DNA of 64,000 bases from Lyophyllum atratum (GCA_014905825.1 JACGCN010000008.1:1302001-1366000); one strand, 5' to 3'. Numbered from the stretch's first letter, positions 25,104 through 37,191 are shown. Numbers and translations: made by a program. The notes: generated by a model from the letters alone, not told the origin.

Positions 25104-25792
25104 CACAATTATAGGTGACGATTGACGGCGGCTTGCTGCGGCTTATGTCGATGGATGTAGAGTCGTGTGTAAGTTGGGTAATACAGGCCAGCAGCAGCGG
25201 ACTCCAGCTCGATTTATACATCGGTGCGTTGCAGTTATGCCATTGTCCCCTCCACATACCATTTCAGTCTCGAGCAGCAGAATTCTGGCCAACCAATCCG
25301 CTTAGGCCCGTCCAAAATAGCCTGAAAAGGCAAGTGGTCGGTTGGCCATCAATAATGGGAGTAGGCGCTTGTAAGATCACGGCCGGTCGACCTTCCATTG
25401 TTCGACCAAAGCTTCCCGCCTCGCTCAATAAGTGGTGGGTGGCAACCGAAGTGGCATCTGAGCCATTGTGCTCCCACACGACCATGCAACGTCGAGTTGA
25501 TCGTGATTTGTATGCCAGAAGGTTACGCCGTGCCACCGAAAGCAATGACAAATGCGCTGGACCTACAATCTTAAGCAAGTCGCACCTGATACGAATGAAG
25601 GGTATGAACGACCACGATCGCAAGTTTTGTTTTTTTTCTTGTTGGGTTATAGTAACCTCGTCCAGCCTTGTCAAGCAGTGGGTGCATGAGAACGCCACTT
25701 GTCCCCAAAAAGGAAAGCACAGCTTTGTGCTATTATCAAACAAGACAAAAGGACTACGATGGCCATAAATCGCAACCAGATAGATTCCGACG
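25104..25792. other. intergenic, divergent promoter region
   Basis: About 690 bases between the coiled-coil gene start and the TATA box of the next gene. Open frames on both strands (25115-25768 plus, 25264-25743 minus) overlap one another and have no recognisable motif, so I treat them as chance. Confidence 0.4.
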
Positions 25793-25800
25793 TATATAAA
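25793..25800 (+). promoter_or_regulatory. TATA box and 5' UTR intron of the 25918 gene
   Basis: TATATAAA lies 125 bases before the ATG at 25918. Downstream, a donor gtatgt at 25855 and an acceptor (tcttcaag, ending 25909, with ctgac as branch-like sequence) suggest a 55-base intron in the 5' UTR. Both support the start of the small downstream gene. Confidence 0.5.
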
Positions 25801-25917
25801 GGAAGAAAAGACCCAGCTTTTATAAAACGCAACCCAACTATCAACTCAAACCAAGTATGTAATTCTGTGGCCCAATTGCCTTGATCTGATACTGACGTAC
25901 ATCTTCAAGCTAGCATT

Positions 25918-26589
25918 ATGCTCACGCGAAGCAAAGCAAAACAACTAGCAACACAGCCCACTTCTTGGCTGCAAACCAGCCCCCCTGGCCTTCGGTTTAG
26001 CGGAACCATTGTTGAAATAGCGCCTTCCGCTACAGGCGAAGGAACACACAAACGATGGATCTACTCGAACGGCCCTGCGGAAGACGAGTCCCAAATTTCT
26101 GACCTTGGAATGGATGATATGTCTACTGCGCCTGAATATGCCGATGTTGTAGCAGATACAGTGGTGAACCAGCGGTTCATCACGCCCGCTTCGACTGTCA
26201 GCCAACTTCATCCCGGTGCGCCACGCAAATCTACCGGCGGCCAGAGAGACAGAGCGTCTACTCCGATCTCCCCTCTCGGGAAGATAGACGAAGGAAGTCT
26301 CCGAGGGATCGGGGAGAGTCAACGGCAAAGGCGCTCATCCCAAGTTCGGAACCCCGTTTTCCTAGTACCACTCGCTCTACCTCCTCTTCCGCCCGCGCAG
26401 CAATTCCAGCCTCCGCTGCCGCCGGGTGATACAAGCTCCTCCAGGATGAGTACAGGGAGACGCCAGGCGCTAGGACCCACTGATACATTACTCTTCAACG
26501 AAGAAGGTGATCCGATATACGTGCATCGGGCATTGGGGCCCAATGGCACATTTCTTATCGATGACAAGGGCGAAATAATCTATGAGTAG
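25918..26589 (+). CDS. small disordered protein with C-terminal ALGP repeat
   Basis: One exon, 223 residues, beginning MLTRSKAKQLATQ, a basic start. The middle is disordered and rich in Ser, Pro, Gln and Arg. The last 45 residues contain a two-copy repeat: RQALGPTDTLLFNEEGDPIY and RALGPNGTFLIDDKGEIIYE, consensus RxALGPxxTxLxxxxGxxIY. A well-placed TATA box and a likely 5' UTR intron support expression. I recognise no family. Composition fits an intrinsically disordered fungal protein; the terminal repeat may form a small beta unit. No function is proposed. Confidence 0.55.
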   Translation: MLTRSKAKQLATQPTSWLQTSPPGLRFSGTIVEIAPSATGEGTHKRWIYSNGPAEDESQISDLGMDDMSTAPEYADVVADTVVNQRFITPASTVSQLHPGAPRKSTGGQRDRASTPISPLGKIDEGSLRGIGESQRQRRSSQVRNPVFLVPLALPPLPPAQQFQPPLPPGDTSSSRMSTGRRQALGPTDTLLFNEEGDPIYVHRALGPNGTFLIDDKGEIIYE

Positions 26590-27377
26590 GTCGAGGAGAC
26601 ATGATAGGTCGCGAACGTTTGTATATTAGCTCTTGTACTAGATATATTACCATGTACAGCGGGAATGAACCCAAACCCAAGTAGAGCCTCTAATACAAGA
26701 AGAAGCCAATGCGTTTCAGCCCACTGCAGAGAATGTAAGCGACGCGTGAGAACGGATAGAAACACCAGGTCGACCAGTGGTCGACCTCATTCGCTGCAAG
26801 AGAAGTCGCCAGCCGCAATAGCCCGAATATTTCTCTGTGTCTTTTTCACGTCTCTGTACTTTGAAATTCAACGTAAGGACCACATCCGCGACGGTCGGTT
26901 TAACAGCGTGTTGTGCAAGAGTGACCGGATCCGAGTCGTGAAACTCAACACTGGTGTTGTCTCTGCCCAGAGTTGATCCCCAGTTTCTGAGCTTCGGTAG
27001 ACGAGGAAGCAGCTATGCTTGCGAGATCAGGAGTAAGAAGAGTTTTTCGTGCTACATCAGCCAAGGAGGACGAGGATGAGGAGGGAGAGTTGGATGACGT
27101 TACGTCAGCCCTGGACATATTTTAAATTTCGGTGACTTCCGAGCATGCTAGAAACTTTTGACGACCAAGATACAACCCACTTCTCCCCAGGATCCAGCAT
27201 TGGCCGAAGCAAAGGACACTTTCCCGGCGGAATGATGGAACATGCACTACGTAACGGCATTACCTGCTATCTGGGGTCTGTATAACTCGGAACTGGGCAC
27301 CTGGAGTTCAATTTCAGGTGGTGGACGAGCCAAAACCTTCTCCTGACGAATGTCCATCTACTATTCTGCATGTACCT
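26590..27377. other. intergenic, nothing recognised
   Basis: About 790 bases between the small disordered protein and the 3' end of the acetyltransferase gene. Short open frames only, none protein-like; no repeats seen. Confidence 0.4.
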
Positions 27378-28779
27378 CTAGTACAGCCGGTGCGACTTGC
27401 CGAAAAACCTCTCCCTAGGGTTCAAGATTAACGCAGATCTCTTATATGGGAAATCGATGGTCTAAAGTGCCGTGAGGATTGTTAGTATTTCTCGAGTCTA
27501 GCGGGGGCGTCCATCTTACCGCATGAGCGTGGAAGCCCGCAGCTTGAGTTGCCTTGAGAATGGCGACGTTCGTTTCTTTGGGCTCTCCTATGACGCGGTT
27601 TGTTCTTGCATCGGCGAGGAAAATGTAGTGCACGAGCGATCGCAGCCACAGCTCAGCTGGTGGATGGGTTCACATCAGCCAACGAATACCGCGGTCAACG
27701 AACACTCACATCTTCCTCCACCTAGGAACTTTTCTTCTCCGACAAGGACATGGATCCCTTTTTCCCAATCACCCACCACAGCGTCTGCTGGATAATGCTG
27801 TGCCACATGATTTTCTTTCACCCAGACGATTTCGACGTAACCCATCAGCTCGCCATCCCAGCTCATCATAATCAGGACCACGCCGGGATCAGTGAGGATT
27901 CCTTCGACATATTCCCTGTGCGTGTCCAAACTTCCTCGCTCTCCCCAGGCACTATTCACCCGCTCGTCGTTTTGCCATCTGTGAAACGCAGCCATATGTT
28001 GAGATAGACCTCCATCACCCTCTGCGTTCCCTCCGATGTCGAAGGCGACGAACTCCAATGTCTGGCCGACAGTGGCACAGTACCTACGACACAATATCTC
28101 GCCTCCGCGCGGCTTAGGCGGTCTCAACGGGTGTGCAGCAATCACCATCTTCGACCCTCGTGAACGATGGGATAAGTGGGAAGACCGGCGCCGGCGACAC
28201 GAGCCAGCCTCTGTCATGGTATCCAGTAGTCCCAGCGCCTTGCCAAAACGCCGCCCTTGAAAGAAAGATCACCCCCTTAATCAAGGCGATTTCTTTCGAT
28301 CCCTGGTATAATCGCCCAAGCCCGGTGATCATTAGGTATCTCATTAACTCCTCTGCGTTTGGCGTAGCGGTGCATCGTATGGGAATGTGTTCGTTGGTGT
28401 GGTAGAGAGTGACGAGAGCATATATGGCAGCCCAAGCGTCTGCTATGGCGATATCTTCCAGGCTCCCGGTTTGTTCACCTGGAGCAGAAACGTCGAGTAA
28501 GTTCGACCTCGGGACATGCTCTGTTGCTCCCTCGTATCTGGTCCCGACGGCGGAAATTTCGAGTGCGAGAGAAACGTCGGAGAGAATGTGATAATCCATA
28601 ATGGGTGTTTTGTCGAGCTGTAATTGTGTCACCGCTCCGTTTGTGTCGATCGTCGTGCTGGTAATTTTGCCGCCTCTGGGGAGTACTAAAACAAGTTTAT
28701 CGACCTTCTCCGCTACGGAGCAAGTATGATTATGGATAGAGAGGAGACGGCGGCTCGCTGCTCCACTGGCGCTGGCCAT
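27378..28779 (-). CDS. siderophore-type N-acyltransferase (IucB/SidF-like GNAT), with apparent one-base frameshift
   Basis: Three exons (28779-27710, 27656-27520, 27461-27378) encode about 429 residues. The N-terminal part ends SRAAFWQGAGTTGYHDRGWL and PLIPSFTR. The catalytic GNAT part reads HPLRPPKPRGGEILCRRYC, AFHRWQNDERVNSAWGERGS, MMSWDGELMGYVEIVWVKEN, GIHVLVGEEKFLGGGR and HYIFLADARTNRVIGEPKET, matching the siderophore acetyltransferase group (Acetyltransf_8) that acylates N5-hydroxyornithine or hydroxylysine with an acyl-CoA for hydroxamate siderophores. Near 28143-28150 the frame shifts between SFTRVED and VIAAHP. Total exon length is one base over a multiple of three, so one extra base is present: sequencing error or early pseudogene. 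No NRPS or ornithine monooxygenase gene is in the window. The start is the first ATG before the conserved region. Confidence 0.85.
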
Positions 28780-29118
28780 TCCTTTCCGCTGCACTGAGTT
28801 GGCCTGGTTTTGTGGGGAAGGATGTGTTCGCAATCTGATAAGATGCTTGTGACCATCAATGCTTTGCGCTTATCAGGTAGATTTTCATGCCGCCCAGATC
28901 AAAAGATTATCTTGGCAACCTTTCCCGCACCTTCCGGCAAAAACAGAAGATCCAGCGGCTTGGATGCCAAAGGAAAAGAGCTAAACACCGCCGGAAGAAG
29001 TGGACGAACAAGCGATTTAACCCAAAGTCACTCACGGTTTGAGCTACACTACATATATTTCCGCTATTTAGATCGTAACCGTCTATAGAAGATTATTCGA
29101 GGTAGTAAGATAACTCTA
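28780..29118. other. intergenic between permease and acetyltransferase genes
   Basis: A 339-base gap between two same-strand genes: it holds the 3' UTR of the permease and the promoter of the acetyltransferase. No motif that I can name. Confidence 0.35.
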
Positions 29119-31128
29119 TCAAGATTTCCACAGCCTGAGCTCCAACGCTCTGAAGGGTATATATAATAGAACACTCAACGCAAACGCGACTTCGAATCCA
29201 ATGTCACCTGTTGTTTTAGCAATTGGCCCGACGAACCACACCTGCTCCATACTCGGAACGACAAGCCCAAACGACATTATTCCTGCACCTACGGCCGCAA
29301 TTCCTGACGGCAAGCGGCGTGGAACGTCCCAATGCTCGACCTTATAAGCACTTGGGTCATTTCGTCTGAAGACGAGATGCTCTACGAGTATGATTGCGGC
29401 GAATGCACTGGCCCAGTAACTGATGAGTCCAAGGAAGTTGACGAGAGTATCGTAGAATCTGGTAGAGCCCACGATCGCGAGCGGAATGACGCTAAATGAG
29501 CAAATAGTAGTCAATAACTTTGGATAGTGCCAGCACAAGAGAAGCCTACATTGCAGTCGCCACGAGGGAAAAGACGTAACGAGGTACGGCAACGAGAGGG
29601 GGAATAAAAACTTGGAAATTGAGGGTGAAGGAGTAGAACGTCGCAGCTATATTCCCCGTCACTGAGAGGCTCAGTAGTACTGTCAGGAATTTCCCAAATC
29701 CTTTAGTAGGGTGAAGCATTGCTTCCAGAAGTCCGCCGACATTTCCTCCCGTGTATCCAGCATCCCAGTCTGGAACCGATGAGGCTGCTACCGCAACCGC
29801 TGCACCTAGACACTGTAGAGTCACCTGGTTGACACGATCCACATCAGCGACAAAAATACTATGTGCCGTGAATGAATGCTCACTATAGGCAACAGAAATC
29901 CGAGGTACGAATAGATGAAGATTTTCCAGCTACAGAAAGGCTAAGAGATGGAAATTGACTCTGGACAGGAGCCACTTACCTAGAGACATTGGGTTTAAAG
30001 TAAGTCGTGAAATCCGAGCTTAATGGAGAATAAGTGATGACGAATCCAGCAATCGTCGACGCGAAACTGAGAATAGCCGCCGCTGTTGCGGGCTCAGCTG
30101 GAGGGGGATTCGATAGATGCTTTCCTCCGACGCCCAAGGCGACGACAAAGCAGATGACGACGGGTATCCACGCTACCCGTTCGTACCTAGATAACGGTCT
30201 TAGCGAGGAGACGAGGGAACGGCGGATAGAACTCACCAGTTGAGGATTTTGTATCCGCAGAAAGAAATCTATGCAATGTCAACGGGATTGCAAACCGAAG
30301 ACACAGCAACTCACCAGCAGCGAGATGACGTCGATTATGACGATGCCGACGCTATGAAATCGGCAGTTCAGCTTCTTCATGGTGCCTCACGAACAAAATC
30401 GACGACATACGTCCAACTGAGCCTTCCATTAACGCTTGCCAATGCCTGGCCACCAAGAATGCTGTTCAGGACCGAGAACCCCATCATCACGATCAGGTTC
30501 AAGACACAAGGTATGATTACGCCGTAGTAGCTTGAAAACACTGAGTATGACACCAGAAACGAGCGGATAGGATCTACATACCCAAACGAGTATCTCGAGC
30601 TGATCATCTGCCGCATGCCGAGCTTTGGACCCCACGTCGTACTATTCAGGATTTGTGCATGAGTTCCGGGCTCGATTGAAAGGGATAGAGCGGCGTACTC
30701 ACAAGTATGCAGGGAGAGCACAGCACAATAGATTAAAGAATAAAATAACCAAGCAAGAATCTTGTACGCCCAGGCCAAATATGACAGGCCCTAGAGTCCC
30801 GGCGGAAAACCTTGCGCACGGTTAATCGGCAAATCGTGGCCGAGAACGATTTTAAGACTCACGATAGAATATTGGTGTTCATCGTGAAGAAAATGAAGAA
30901 TATCTTGCTGAACTGCGAATCGATACGCTCTTCTGGAGACACTGGCTGTATTCCTTCAACGCCATAATCAGAAGATACTCCGCGAACAAAGTCATAGAGC
31001 ATACCACGAGATTCCACACCCCAGGTCAACAGGCGCCGAGTCCATCCGAGTCGGTGTGAGTATCCTCTGCCCTCAGACAGCTCCGACTTCCCCTGGGGAT
31101 CCTTGTTATCCTCCAAGTCTAGCGACAT
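29119..31128 (-). CDS. NCS1 nucleobase:cation symporter (purine-cytosine permease type)
   Basis: About eleven exons reconstruct an intact membrane transporter of roughly 500 residues. The cytosolic N-terminus (MSLDLEDNKDPQGKSELSEG) precedes GIQPVSPEERIDSQFSKIFF, then helices separated by short introns: the family motif TWGPKLGMRQMISSRYSFGY, VIIPCVLNLIVMMGFSVLNS, ILGGQALASVNGRLSW, WIPVVICFVVALGVGGKHL, FASTIAGFVITYSPLSSDFT, NFLGLISYWASAFAAIILVE. These are characteristic of Fcy2-type NCS1 permeases that import cytosine, adenine, guanine or related compounds with protons. About twelve membrane segments are expected and can be traced. Several introns fall between or inside helices with good GT-AG signals, and no frame breaks were seen. 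The exact substrate cannot be deduced. Confidence 0.88.
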
Positions 31129-31484
31129 CGTCGATGTTGTGGTCGATGATTGAGGAGTGGGATGGCGACACGTTTATGAGATAGCCATGGCCGATTCCAA
31201 AAAAAATGACTCCATATACCCCTCGATCATCGAGATCCGCGAATGGAGAGCTTAGACATCCCCTTTTGGTTTATCGATCGATCGTTCCTGGACGTCGGAC
31301 CTCCTCGGACCCTCTCGGACCTCCTCCGCCAAGATCATGCATGCAGCTTAGTTTGCAAACTGATCCCAGTCGCCGAAATCGCGTCACCTACAAGTCACCT
31401 ACTAGGTCACCATGTGATACTGACTAAACCCGCTGTGTCTCCCTAATATTAGCCACTGCGCCATCAACGAGTTCAAGAGACAAT
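31129..31484. other. intergenic, permease promoter
   Basis: About 356 bases upstream of the permease. Contains a short repeat of ggacctcct at about 31297, 31313 and the related tract between them. Otherwise nothing recognised. Confidence 0.35.
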
Positions 31485-33338
31485 TCAAGAGATCCGACGA
31501 GTAACCTGCCATCCGTTTGTTCTATAGTGAATCAATAGATGAGTAACAGGAACGTAGATGCTACGCCCTGCTTACGAGATGGTTCCGGGGGTTTCTCCCA
31601 TTTCTCGAGGGCCAGTCGCAGAGGGGTTAGCAGATTTCTTTCCACCTCCTCCATCACATCTGAATTGCGCATATGCGTCTGAGAAAAGATGCATGAGAGA
31701 AATCGGAAGCAGAGGCAAAATAGGTTCAATTACGAGGTTTGCTGTATCGCGCTGCAGGATGGTATAATACGTCCCAAGGCACTCAATCAGCCTTGCAGCT
31801 TCCGGAGAATCCTTGAATTCACCCAAGTGGAGGTTCTGTGGATCCGGAGGGTCGGGTCTGAATAATATTGGGCCAAAGACCTCGAAAAACGCGGGGGATG
31901 CAAATATATTGGGCGGATGCGCAAGCGCCTCCAGTACCGCTTCTTTGACAAGTCCCACTGCGGCGACACGCATCTGGGGGAAGTCAGGATCGATCGCAAG
32001 GTCTCTCAGGAACTGGAGTCGAATTGGGGGTGGGCAAGAGGCAAGCAAGATCGACAGGAGGCGAAAGGCTTGGTGCCTCACCACGGGGTCCGGATGTGAG
32101 CTCGAGAGTGGGGGTAGGACAGCAAAGAGAGGGTAGATAACTTCTTCTGGGAGGTACGGCCTGGGTGATGCTTGGCGTGGATCCAGAGCGTGTAGGAGTA
32201 TAGTCAAGGCTTCGTCAAAGGCCGACCCCGTTTGAAGAGAGGCAACGATGATAGGTATCAGTTTGGGTAACTGAGAAGATACTAGCGTATCGGATCCAGA
32301 ATGAGCAAAGATGATCATCGCCGCCGTCGATGGAGTAGAGAGTACAGAGGTTGTCGAAACTCCCAAACTGGTGTAAGCACCCTGATGGGTTTACTAAGGT
32401 CAGATGAAGCGACAGTTCGAAGAGAAAAGATACTCGCCGTGGCATCAGACACAGCTTCTTCGCCGCTTTCCCAACCAGGCGTAACAGCAGAGTCGATCGT
32501 CAATTGCGGGAACAGCGTTTCGAAAGATCGCTGAGCAAGGGAAGATCGAACACAGTGTTCGCAAGCAACTAGGGTGCAATCTAACAACGACTTGAGGAGT
32601 TCCTGGACATAAACTGGCGGTGAGCATGATTCCAGCGGCAAGATTCCGCAAGAGCTTACATTACACACCTTTGCCTCGTCCTCGCTATCGCCAACTGCTT
32701 TCGACCAAACTTCCAGCCTATTGACAAGATGCGAGACCGAAGAAATAAGTGTCCGTCCTTCCTCCTGAGATGCCCGTGTGCTCGCAAGTTGAATCACAGA
32801 TTCCAAGTCTAAAAGCAAGGGCCTCAACGTCTCGGACGCAGTTTTCCGGCGAAGTTTGAGTCGAGGGAGACCTACACGCCATCGTGAATATATAATTCAA
32901 AACGAAAAACGCCGTACGAACATGCAGAATACAACTCTACCAAGATCGTAAGCTGGCTGGGATACGACAGCGTCGAGCCGTCTCCAGCATCATCTTCATC
33001 TTCATCGTCGCCCTCACATACAGACGCCAGCCGTTCCACAGCTTCTTGAACCGCCATCACCACTTCCTTGGCCGAGCCACACTCGCCCACCAACGAAAGC
33101 ATCTCTCTCGCCGCAGGATCCTTGCATGACACCAGGATCGGTAGCGTGTAGAGCGGGTCCTGACGCGCTCGAATCTTTAGAATTGTCCAGGGCTGATCGA
33201 TACCATACAAACCAGCAGGGACGCAGCGCCAGCTTGTGAAATCTCATGACATATCTTGGATAACGGGGTTTGACTTTGGGCGTCGCGGGCCGATGTGAGA
33301 AGAGCCAGGATGGAAGCAGAAAGTTCCTGGTTGTTCAT
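31485..33338 (-). CDS. Ybp2/Alf4/glomulin-family helical-repeat protein
   Basis: Six exons (33338-33213, 33159-32922, 32871-32669, 32602-32453, 32381-31576, 31521-31485) keep frame and give 519 residues. It starts MNNQELSASILALLTSARDA and runs through DPLYTLPILVSCKDPAARE, EMLSLVGECGSAKEVVMAVQ, RLKLRRKTASETLRPLLLDL, STAAMIIFAHSGSDTLVSSQ, then HPDPVVRHQAFRLLSILLAS and DPDFPQMRVAAVGLVKEAVL. The all-helical, Leu-rich pattern and these motifs fit the fungal YAP1-binding/Alf4/glomulin family (Pfam Kinetochor_Ybp2). In budding yeast, Ybp1 and Ybp2 act in Yap1-dependent oxidative stress response and at kinetochores; whether this holds in basidiomycetes is unknown. One intron (66 bases) is in frame, so its removal rests on splice signals alone. 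Family placement is from memory. Confidence 0.65.
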
Positions 33339-33637
33339 GAGGTATATGAGGAAAGGCAAAGCTTGAAGGGTGTTGGTGATAATACTTCATCGTTTGAAAC
33401 GTCTGATAAGTCAAGAGCTGTGGCCAACTGCCTGTTCTGGGGTGACAACATGGTCGTCGTGGAACGGGGATGAGATTGGAATCATGACGTGTGTGCTCGA
33501 GCGAGCTGTGTTTCTCAATCATTCGTGGCGTCACGGCCTGACTCCAGTGGGACATTGGTTCGACTCCCCGCCTCAGCAATAACTTTTCCCTTTCGAAACG
33601 TTCCATAAGTAATGTCCTAATCACAAGCCCCACAAAT

Positions 33638-36485
33638 TCATTTACAGCAAACACTCAAAGGACACCCAACCGCAACCCCGACATGAAACACACCCAACAA
33701 AACAGACACCCACACCCTCTCCACCACCGTATCCAACACCGCCGCAAACAGCAACACAAACACCACCCCCGTCCTCAATCCCCCCACACCCGGACACATC
33801 GACGCAATCGACGACACCTACATATCCATCATCCCACACGTCAGACGACGCCCAACAAAAGTAGCACGGAGGAGCCACTACTCACCTTGGCAACAAGCAC
33901 ACACGACCTAAACGCCCTCCTCCACATCTTCCTCGGCACCAACACAAGCGGCTCCACCGACCTCCGCGCCAATATCGTCAACGCCTCACCCGTCAGCGCC
34001 AGCGGCGGCGGCGGCGACGGCGGGCCCAGCAGCTGGATCTTCTCGTCCGGGTGCAGCCCCGACCCCGACACAAGGGGGGTACTCGCCACCCTCGGCGTCG
34101 TCTGCCCATCCCCATGCTCATCATCCTTTTCGCCGCTCGCCTCGCGCTGTGACGTGCGCTTCTGGTTCTCGGTTTCGTGTGCGTGCCCGAGGTATTGGGC
34201 CTGGCCGTAGGGGTCGAAGCCTACATGCCCGGATGGCCGAAGGTTCGCGGGGACGAGGGAGGATGCTGCGCTTGTCTGACGGAAGTCGTCCATGAGAGGG
34301 TCGAGCTTTTCGAGGGGAGGTGGGGAGACATGAGTTAAATCGCGGAAAGGCCAGGAGAACGTACTTTCCCCTCCTTGATGGCACTCGCCACACGCTCACA
34401 GGACGGCCGACCAGACGGCGCGACATTCAGAAGACTCTCGAGTAACACCAAGAACGACCTCGGGAGCCGACGTGCTTCGAACGCCGTCACCAGCCCAGGG
34501 GTCGACTTGAACCTATCCATCGATCGCATTAGATTCCAGAAACCACGTTGACGAGACGGACGTACCCTGGATAAGACACAACCTCCTTCTCCAGTTGATC
34601 GAGCTTATCGCGTTCCTTGTACGCGCTAACGGGCTCTCCATTGGCATCGCCGTCTGATGCATAGCGATACGGCAGTCTGAAGAATAGAAGCTTGTGCAGG
34701 ATCATGCCGAGCGACCACATATCCGCCTTGGAGTCGATTTGCTGCAGAAGACCTGTTAGAGGCGAGGGCAGCGATTCGGGGGAAGCATATTCTAGCCTGA
34801 ATTGTTGTCAACACGATGTGGGGATGAGTCGGGAGTGGGGATGACGTACGTTCCAGTGTTTCCACTGCGGTTGCGAGAATTTTGTACCATGTCGCGAGAG
34901 GTTCCAAAGTCAGACAACATGGCTCGAGGGCTGGAGATATGGAATATGGTCAGCGAGTGGGGGACCGGCAGAGTAGAAGATACGAACATGAGTTTGCCTT
35001 CGTCCCATGTCAGAAGAACGTTGCCAGGCTTCAAGTCGAGGTGCAATATCGACTTATTATGCTGAAGGATATTTGAGTGACATTCAGGTGTTTAAATTCG
35101 ACAAGAATACTCACTAGGAACTCCAAACCACTGACCACATCTTCGAACAAGCTCTTCACCTCATCCGCGCTGAGCAAATGCACCGCCTTCCACGTCTGGC
35201 CCTTCGCCCTCACGCCCTCCATTTCTCTCCGGATACGCTCGCGTTCGTCCGGCGTCGCACCCTGAAACTGGCGGAACGCACGGATGCGCGCTGATCGTGA
35301 GTGCAGATCGCCTGAAGGAGGTTTTTGCACGGCTGGCGATGCAAGATCAGCCTCACTGATGCGCGAGGTCGTTTGTCCAAAGGAAAACTGAGCGAGGGGG
35401 TCGATGTGGATATGCTGGGCAGTTCGCCCGAGGCGGACGTCAATGAAGTCGTCGAGGCTAATGGATACAACGTCAACAACTAGCATTATGAATATGCTGG
35501 AGATCTAACCTTCCACCTTCTGCCCATTGCATTAGAACGCTAGATACCAGCCACCGATTTAGAATGGTAAATATGGCCAGGTGCGTATCGACTCAACTGG
35601 AGGGTGGGGATTTTGGGACCGAAGGATGAGAACTGGCATGACTCGAGCCATGCATGGCTATATTGACGAGTTAAGTCATTTCACAACGCACTAAATCACA
35701 AGGTAATCACTGGTAGGTGATGATATTGGGATGATGGAGTCGTTCAAGGAGGCGAACCTAGGGTGGAGAATGTCAGTAGGTTGGGAGGGGGAGCAAAAGT
35801 GATTTATCAGTACTTCTCGCAATATGTTTAGCAAATACGAGTGGGATTCTCCGACTGCTATTTTCTTCACCGCAAAATGCCCTGATGCCAGGGAGTTGAA
35901 CGATATGCATGAGGAAATGATGAAAAGGGCGTGTTACAGACCTAGTGGGTTCCCATCCAACATGTGCTGTAGGGCAAATCAGTTTGGTATGTCAAACAAT
36001 CGAGATCCGGCGGGCACCTGGCAGAGAAAGACAGAACCGTTCGCCCCCATTCCCAGTTTATATTCCTCCTGGAAGAAGGTATTGAAATAGCCTTCTGCCA
36101 TCTTCTCCGCCGGAAACGTGCTTCTCTGGTCTTGCGAGGATGGCGGCGGTGTCGAAGGCCTTGAAGACGTCTCATTTGCAATGGCCAGCAGTTGGAAGTA
36201 GTCGGACGCGCGTGAATGATACGCCGGGTCAGAATCTACAGCATCAATGTCTTCGATTTCTGGCTCCGGTTCGAAGCCACGCGGAAGTGTCTGTTTACAA
36301 TACGGACACGAGCCACGAGCGCGTTCGGGGTCATTGTTTGCGCGGCGTATTGAGAGGGCGTGGGATCGGGGGTTGTACAGGACCACCTGGTTGGAAGCGT
36401 GAAATACAGGCTGCCACTCGTGTTCTGCTTGGACTAGAGCAACCACAGCACGATTCGGAGAAGGAGGAGCGCTTCGTTCGGACAT
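33638..36485 (-). CDS. IKS1-type serine/threonine protein kinase with C-terminal membrane segments
   Basis: A multi-exon gene starting MSERSAPPSPN at 36485. It has an IKS1-like N-terminus (NQVVLYNPRSHALSIR, a CPYCKQTL Cys motif). The kinase domain starts YKLGMGANGSVFLCQ (glycine loop), continues HFAVKKIAVG (catalytic Lys), VRLLERLHHPNIITYH, HVLMQWAEGGSLDDFIDVRL, the catalytic loop HLDLKPGNVLLTWDEGKL, and the DFG motif in AMLSDFGTSRDM, then EYASPESLPSPLTG and DMWSLGMILHKLLFFRLPYR. Key residues are present, so it should be active. The last exon, reached through an intron after SCVLVAK, adds two hydrophobic stretches (TGVVFVLLFAAVLDTVVERV; VSVLLGVFHVGVAVGCPL), consistent with membrane anchoring. 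An insert of about 90 residues splits the lobes after DVRLGR, as in IKS kinases. Substrates are unknown. Confidence 0.85.
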
Positions 36486-36767
36486 GCAATTCGTTGGTGA
36501 TACTAGAAGTGAGATCTCTGCTGCAATGCTGAGGCTGGCGCTGGGAGACTTGAGCTTGAGGGGGATGTGGGGTTGTATGATGGAGGAGGGTAAGCCTGAG
36601 CCTCGCCCTTTGAAGGCCAGAAGAGCCTCGATGTCGCTCCGTTGCTTGACGGAGTGATGCCAAACAGTGGCTCAGCGGACTTGGGAGTCACAACCCCACG
36701 TCATAACCTACTACTAGCACTGCCACCGACAAAAATAACTTCCTCCGGCAACATACGGACTATTGGC

Positions 36768-36950
36768 TCTATGTGTAGGAGATCGCGCGGAGGCGATGTA
36801 TCATGTTAGATGTGGACAGTAACACTACAAACAATATATCTATTGTGAGCTTGTATGTTGTTGCTGTGTTTTGGGGAAAGGACCGAAGGTCCTTTAGCTC
36901 GAAACATCGACCTGAATCTGTGAAGAAACGGTCCGCAATGAGCTGCGATT
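36768..36950 (-). repeat. DIRS repeat B2 (3' terminal)
   Basis: A 183-base sequence matching 37192-37374. Its outer end, at 36768, marks the 3' terminus of the element: the match stops there (gc before tctatgtg here, a before it in B1). Spacer 36951-37038 separates it from A2. Confidence 0.85.
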
Positions 36951-37038
36951 GGGCGGGCGGGCCAATCCAGCTCCATCAGAAAGCAAGTCTGATGCGTCGA
37001 GCAGGCGAGACGGCTGGAAATAGGGAGTGGCGGGCGGG

Positions 37039-37191
37039 TGCAAAAAGGAATCGTGATGCACGATTTCGAGTGACTGAGTGAGCTTTCCTGTGGTGGCGGG
37101 CAGCAAAGCGGGTGCCCGCCACCGACGCTTACTCATCACGTAGACCCTCTTTTCGGATCACCCTCGTTCCTCGGGTTCTCCGAAAACATCA
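37039..37191 (-). repeat. DIRS repeat A2 (internal)
   Basis: A 153-base exact copy of A1 at 44087-44239. It touches B1 at 37191/37192 with no intervening base. Confidence 0.87.

Noticed and set aside
33480..33580. Possible tRNA gene (box B-like ggttcgactcc near 33555)
   Set aside because: Bases either side of the T-loop cannot form a T-stem and no acceptor or anticodon arm could be found.
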